Source of the DNA: JBFJVZ01 sp041623895
Lineage (GTDB): Bacteria > Planctomycetota > Planctomycetia > Pirellulales > Pirellulaceae
Length of the DNA stretch: 19,531 nucleotides
NCBI GenBank assembly: GCA_041623895.1
Contig: JBFJVZ010000096.1
Location: forward strand, 1-19,531
Reading direction: 5' to 3'
Shown piece after piece: positions 15,674 through 19,531 of the stretch. Made by a program: the position numbers and the translations under genes. Below the pieces are notes generated by a model. That model did no database searches and was not told the DNA's origin. It saw only the letters and a list, made by a program, of their open reading frames with translations. Each line of letters starts with the position of its first letter. The first letter of the stretch is position 1.

Positions 15674-16984
15674 TTACTTCCGTTTCCTTCCGGCCGGCTT
15701 CTTGCCGGCTTTTTTGTTTGCCGTAACGGTGGTCTTATTCTTACGGCTGCTCGGTTTCTTCTTTTTCGCCGCCTTTTTCTTCTTCCACTTCTCGCGGGCC
15801 CGGTCGATCAATTTGTCTTTGCGTGGATCTTGACGCAATGCACTATTGTGAGGGTAACTTAATCGCACGGTCGGATTTGCTCCCGCATCCAAGAGCGTTT
15901 TGACGGCTTCAGCGGAACCGCAAAAGATGGCCCGCATCAGCGGCGTTTCACTGTCCGCTCCGCTGCGACGTTCCCAGTCCGCGTCGCGCTTGAGCATCAC
16001 CTCAATACACTTTGCATTGCTAGCCGTTTGCCAGAACAATGAATGGCCTTCTTTGTCCAAGATTTCCGGATTCAGGCCGGCATTCAACAAAGCGCGCAGC
16101 AACGTCGCGTTGCAAACATTGATAAACGGCCACTGGCCATCCTCGATTCCGCTCAAATCACCGCCGATGGCGGCGATCTCCTGCTTGATCTCTTTAATCT
16201 TGGCTGACGTGTGATCATGCTGCATCAACTTGATCAGTCGCCTATAGCTGACTTTCCCCGATGCCGGCTGCTGCGGTTCGCCTTCGTCTTGTTCCTCATC
16301 GTCAAAGAAAGTCGCGATTCGGGTCAGGAACTCGTCGAACGATCCTGCGACGAGATATTTGTCCGATTCCACAAATTTCTCATCGTGCTCGCTGGTATCA
16401 ATTTCGTGGTTCCACCAGTACACACAACCGAACGTTTTTGGCTGCAACGATAACGTGAAGATGTCGCCGCTGCCGGCAACCGGCAAATGTCCCTCGGGCA
16501 GCACGGGCCCGTGCAGCTTGATCCGAAATTGCAAGTCAAACGGAAACGACTTACTGCCGAACAAACCGTAAATCTCATCGACACCAACGTTGTCGATCAT
16601 TGGCGCACCCTCGATGCGAATGTAGCGAGGGTTCGGTTGTCCGCCGCCGACGTTCCTCAAAAAGTCTCGATACTCTTGCGGCAGCGGTCCGACTTGTTTT
16701 TCAAACGTGCTGACGGCTTGCCGGGTCGCCGCTTTTTTGCCAGCCGGCCGAGCGATCTCGAGCCGGCCCGGGTCGATTTCGATGTAACCTTCGCGCAGTT
16801 TCTTGGCAATCAGCTTTTCGGTATCTGCTGCCGCCGCCTTTGGCGAGGCAAATTGCTTTTGCGACTCGCGCAAAGAACCGCCAAGCCGGCCAAAACGCAC
16901 CGTTTGAGTGCGTCCCTTTTGTTCCACCTGCCAACCTTTTCGGGAACGTCCGTCATCAAAAAATAAACGCCGGGTCGTTGCCAT
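15674..16984 (-). CDS. WGR - SUKH (SMI1/KNR4) - ankyrin protein with lysine-rich tail, 436 aa
   Basis: Four parts are visible in order. Residues 1-75 match the WGR domain, with W18, VRFGRLGG (29-36) and EGYIEI at its end; WGR domains occur in PARPs and bacterial proteins and can bind nucleic acid. Residues about 90-225 look like a SUKH/SMI1-KNR4 domain: LPQEYRDFLRNVGGG, later GCVYWWNHE and FDEFL. An acidic linker (FDDEEQDEGE) follows. Residues about 285-375 contain ankyrin-like units: LLRALLNAGLNPEILDKEGH and TPLMRAIFCGSAEAVKTLL. Residues 386-436 are a highly basic, histone-like tail. No signal peptide is seen, so it is cytoplasmic or nucleoid-bound. SUKH proteins are often immunity proteins of toxin systems, but no toxin gene is adjacent. 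ATG 16984 is preferred to TTG 16987. It diverges from the ECF gene across a 434-bp gap. Confidence 0.85.
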   Translation of the reverse strand: MATTRRLFFDDGRSRKGWQVEQKGRTQTVRFGRLGGSLRESQKQFASPKAAAADTEKLIAKKLREGYIEIDPGRLEIARPAGKKAATRQAVSTFEKQVGPLPQEYRDFLRNVGGGQPNPRYIRIEGAPMIDNVGVDEIYGLFGSKSFPFDLQFRIKLHGPVLPEGHLPVAGSGDIFTLSLQPKTFGCVYWWNHEIDTSEHDEKFVESDKYLVAGSFDEFLTRIATFFDDEEQDEGEPQQPASGKVSYRRLIKLMQHDHTSAKIKEIKQEIAAIGGDLSGIEDGQWPFINVCNATLLRALLNAGLNPEILDKEGHSLFWQTASNAKCIEVMLKRDADWERRSGADSETPLMRAIFCGSAEAVKTLLDAGANPTVRLSYPHNSALRQDPRKDKLIDRAREKWKKKKAAKKKKPSSRKNKTTVTANKKAGKKPAGRKRK

Positions 16985-17418
16985 CAAGCACCGGGGGAAC
17001 GAGTTGGTGTTGTTTGCAATTGGAGCACAAAAGGTAGCCGCCGGGTCGGCGTGAGGAAAGGCGCCGCCGCGGCGGTTTCAAAGGACGTGGAGTTTCAAAT
17101 CTCCAAGTCGGCACTTGGTCCGGCAACGACTTACATCAATTCAGCGTCAGTGCCTTCTTCGCGGGACCTTAGAAACCACTCCGGGTTAGCATGCCGGCGA
17201 CGATGAGCGGAACTTGGATGCCGGCTTGCCGCCATGGCCTCGGCGACTTCCCCCGATGTATCGCTGGAATGGTCGTTAAAAGTGCTTATTTGCAACTGCA
17301 GAGTGGCATCTCAGAAAAGATGACTCAAAATACCTAAGAAACCAAGCCGAGGCGGTTCTTTCCACGTAGAGCATGAATTCGTCGTGATTCAGGACTGCCA
17401 GGCGCAGCAACAGAGTTA
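16985..17418. other. 434-bp divergent intergenic region
   Basis: No credible gene was found between the WGR-protein start and the ECF sigma factor start. It should hold both promoters, but no clear sigma-70 pair could be assigned. A perfect 6-bp hairpin CCAAGT-cggc-ACTTGG lies at 17103-17118, next to an interrupted repeat (TGGAG ... CTCCA) about 17088-17105. A GGAACTT at 17209-17215 resembles an ECF -35 but has no matching -10. A 48-codon frame at 17191-17337 has no recognisable features. The right part (about 17300-17345) is A-rich relative to its surroundings. Confidence 0.5.
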
Positions 17419-17973
17419 ATGTTGAAATCCACTCCGCGAGTCAACCAGTCCGGTGACCAGGATTTAACTGAGCTGACTGTACGGACTTTGTTTGATGCCG
17501 AGGAGACGCCCCTGCTGCGCTATGCGTTTTCACTGGTCGGACGCCGTGCGGTTGCCGAGGAGATCGTGCAAGAAGTTTTTCTGCAGCTTTACATTCACTG
17601 GGACGAGATCGATTATCCGAGGGCCTGGTTGTTCCAGAGTGTACGCAACCGTGTTTACAACCACATTCGCGATCATCGACGAGAGATTCTCAGCAGTGAC
17701 GATGGGGCAACGCAAGCTTCCAACGCTGACCAGGAATCACCCGAAGCCTTGCTCTTGCGGATAGAGGCCACCGCTGCGGTGCGTCAGATACTGGAGGAGC
17801 TTGACGAGACCGATCGACAACTCGTGAAGTTGAAGTACTTCGAAGGCCTCAAGTATCGCGACATCAGTGTCCAGACAGGTCTCAGTATCGGAAACGTCGG
17901 CTACCGTCTGCACCACATTTTGAAAGCGCTGGCCGGCAAACTGCGTCCACTTGGAATAGACGAAATCTCATGA
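17419..17973 (+). CDS. ECF (extracytoplasmic function) RNA polymerase sigma factor, 184 aa
   Basis: Region sigma-2 spans about 24-88: LLRYAFSLVGRRAVAEEIVQ, then the DNA-melting stretch with DYPRAWLFQSVRNRVYNHIRDHRR. A non-conserved linker (about 90-115) leads to sigma-4 (about 120-175), with LDETDRQLVKLKYFEGLKYRD and the helix-turn-helix ISVQTGLSIGNVGYRLH. No sigma-3 is present and the length is normal for ECF factors. The TGA stop overlaps the next gene's ATG (ATGA, 17970-17973), so the two are translationally coupled. The downstream product is probably its membrane-anchored regulator. No extended C-terminal domain is seen. Upstream Shine-Dalgarno is absent or weak. The start chosen is the first ATG of the frame; a short N-terminal extension of about 20 residues before sigma-2 is plausible. 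Confidence 0.95.
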   Translation: MLKSTPRVNQSGDQDLTELTVRTLFDAEETPLLRYAFSLVGRRAVAEEIVQEVFLQLYIHWDEIDYPRAWLFQSVRNRVYNHIRDHRREILSSDDGATQASNADQESPEALLLRIEATAAVRQILEELDETDRQLVKLKYFEGLKYRDISVQTGLSIGNVGYRLHHILKALAGKLRPLGIDEIS

Positions 17974-19531
17974 ACGAAGAACCACACTCTTCCTCAATCG
18001 ATCCGGATCTGGAAGCACGCATCGTTGCGCTCGTGCTGGGCGAAGCGTCCGACTTTGAACGCGATGAATTGCATCGGCTGATCAAGGAACGGCCGGAGCT
18101 GGGCACATTCATGGCAGAGATCCAAAGCGTGCATGGATTGCTGCAGGATGTTGGGGCCGGTGAATCGAATCCCGCGGATGATGACTGGAAACTGTCCGCC
18201 GGAAAACGTCAGGCCGTGCTGGGCGCGATCAGCGGACAAGCGTCGGAGCCAGCAGAGATACAACTTGCCGTCAAGTCAGCGGATCAGGGCAGTCCAATGC
18301 GGTTTGTTGCAACCATTGCCAAGATCGCTGCCGTGTTCCTTGTCGTGGCCTTCTTTGTGACCATGAGCGTTCCATCATTGCGCACTGCGCGGATGAGCTC
18401 TCCTGAAAACCGCGATTATGATTCGAGAGCCGGGATAGACCACGATGCTCCCGCTGCCGGAGTCTTCATGGCGGATGGTGAAGTCACGACGGATGAGGGA
18501 ATTAACGGTAGAGCGCATTGGTGGAGCGAAGGAGCTGCGGTCCCAGCAGAAGCAATGCGCGCGGAAACAGCGGCACCAGCGGAAGCTGATTTCGAGAACG
18601 AATCGAAGTCATCGCTTTGGTCCATCCGAGAAAGCCTTGGTACTGAGGCGCCGTCAACCGAGCCCAGCTATTATTTGCAGGATGACGTGCAATACTTTCC
18701 AGCACGACCAGGTTTTCGCGAATCACACGGCGCAAGCGGATTTGAATCAGCCATGCCGGATGCTAGTCGTCGGCATCGTGGGACAGTGAGCTCCGAGGTC
18801 GATGGATCGCAGCCTTCATTGCCGACCCCCGATGATCTTGTGCTTCCCTATGTCACAGGAAGCGACCGCGCTGCGTCTGCCGAGTTTTCCCAGACATATC
18901 GTTCGTTAGATGGCGGAATGCCTGACAAGAAACCGGATGCTGGAAAGAACCAGAATGCAAATCAGGTTGGGCAGGGAAAGGTTGTCTTTGACGCGCAGCC
19001 GAAGCGTCCTCCCGCAATGCCAAAATCTGGTGCGAAAAAATCCGGTCAAGGGCAAGCGTCATTTGGAGACGGTGCAGAGCTCGGATTCTCGGGAGATGGA
19101 GATTCCCCTTCGGATGATGTTGTACGTGACGGTTCGTCTGACGAAGACGAATTGGCCGGCGAGCTGATGGACCGCATCGTGACGACCGACGCGCCTGCGA
19201 CCGATGCAGAACCGAGATCAGCGGAAACTTTTGAAAAGCAATTGGGTGGTTCGCTCAAAGGTGACGGATATTCGAAGGAGTCCCGGTTTTCGAGACAGCC
19301 CCAAATCGTAGCCGGCATCAGTGGAGGGGAAGCCGAGGAACCGTCCTTTGAAGCGAAACCGGAAATGCCGGCGATCTCAGGGTCAGCAAACGGTGGGTTC
19401 TTTTATGCAGAGGATCCCCAGAGAGCTGCCGAAAGCCTTGAGGATAAAAGTGAAGGCGTTTTGGATGGTCTGGCCAACACGATTGCCGCTGGTGTGTCGA
19501 TCGACGATGACCGCACTCTCGAAGGCGAGTC
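17970..19531 (+). CDS. Anti-sigma-like single-TM protein with long low-complexity ectodomain (partial, runs off window)
   Basis: An uninterrupted frame of at least 520 codons starts at the ATG overlapping the sigma factor's stop and has no stop before the window end, so its 3' end lies outside. Residues about 10-62 (DPDLEARIVALVLGEASDFE, ending in HGLLQDV) resemble the N-terminal cytoplasmic module of planctomycete proteins encoded beside ECF factors; it probably binds the sigma factor. Residues about 112-134 (FVATIAKIAAVFLVVAFFVT) are the single membrane segment. From about 140 to 520 the sequence is disordered and rich in Ser, Asp, Glu, Gly and Pro, without recognised domain or classical zinc-binding HxxxCxxC motif. 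C-terminal domains in relatives include von Willebrand A or secretin-like modules, but neither is visible here. N-in topology would put the ectodomain in the periplasm. Confidence 0.85.
   Translation, partial: MNEEPHSSSIDPDLEARIVALVLGEASDFERDELHRLIKERPELGTFMAEIQSVHGLLQDVGAGESNPADDDWKLSAGKRQAVLGAISGQASEPAEIQLAVKSADQGSPMRFVATIAKIAAVFLVVAFFVTMSVPSLRTARMSSPENRDYDSRAGIDHDAPAAGVFMADGEVTTDEGINGRAHWWSEGAAVPAEAMRAETAAPAEADFENESKSSLWSIRESLGTEAPSTEPSYYLQDDVQYFPARPGFRESHGASGFESAMPDASRRHRGTVSSEVDGSQPSLPTPDDLVLPYVTGSDRAASAEFSQTYRSLDGGMPDKKPDAGKNQNANQVGQGKVVFDAQPKRPPAMPKSGAKKSGQGQASFGDGAELGFSGDGDSPSDDVVRDGSSDEDELAGELMDRIVTTDAPATDAEPRSAETFEKQLGGSLKGDGYSKESRFSRQPQIVAGISGGEAEEPSFEAKPEMPAISGSANGGFFYAEDPQRAAESLEDKSEGVLDGLANTIAAGVSIDDDRTLEGE

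Noticed and set aside
17209..17215. GGAACTT as an ECF-type -35 for autoregulation
   Set aside because: No -10-like sequence lies at the right distance and it is about 200 bases from the sigma-factor start.
17191..17337. 48-codon ATG frame in the divergent gap
   Set aside because: It has no Shine-Dalgarno, recognisable domain or coding signature; it fits chance.

Overview
The window looks like chromosomal DNA from a planctomycete, most likely a Pirellulaceae (Rhodopirellula-like) marine heterotroph. This is inferred from the protein families: a lipoprotein with TPR, VCBS and ASPIC/UnbV domains; a giant ThuA / SGNH / beta-propeller / cytochrome-c fusion; a formylglycine sulfatase; and an ECF sigma factor coupled to a one-TM anti-sigma-like protein with a long low-complexity ectodomain. 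Moderate-to-high GC, weak or absent Shine-Dalgarno sequences at several genes, and intergenic palindromes fit the same assignment. No rRNA, tRNA, CRISPR, transposase or phage gene was seen.

Layout. Everything from 160 to 16984 is on the minus strand; 17419 onward is on the plus strand. Reading from the left: (1) 13-8286 is a two-gene block, a lipoprotein (160-3063) and the giant fusion (3207-7931). It is punctuated by three copies of one nested palindrome. The outer two copies are inverted 97-bp elements at about 93% identity, and the third lies between the genes. (2) 8287-11277 is a compact three-gene operon transcribed GntR/YtrA-type repressor, then ABC ATPase, then ABC membrane protein, with overlapping stop/start codons. 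A strong sigma-70-like promoter lies upstream, with an inverted repeat over its -10 that is a natural operator for the repressor. (3) 11392-12948 is an exported sulfatase. (4) 13175-15529 is an exported protein with POTRA-like modules but no recognisable beta-barrel, and a large unassigned C-terminal half. (5) 15674-16984 is a WGR-SUKH-ankyrin protein with a lysine-rich tail. (6) After a 434-bp divergent gap, 17419-17973 encodes an ECF sigma factor translationally coupled to a membrane protein (17970 onward) that runs off the window end.

How it fits together. The first block and the sulfatase belong to the large exported repertoire planctomycetes are thought to use on complex polysaccharides, but no substrate can be read from sequence. 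The GntR-ABC operon looks like a self-contained, autoregulated export or stress-response module. The ECF pair is a self-contained signalling module. The best candidates for undescribed biology are the WGR-SUKH-ankyrin-Lys protein, the barrel-less POTRA protein, and the nested palindromes with their inverted flanking pair.
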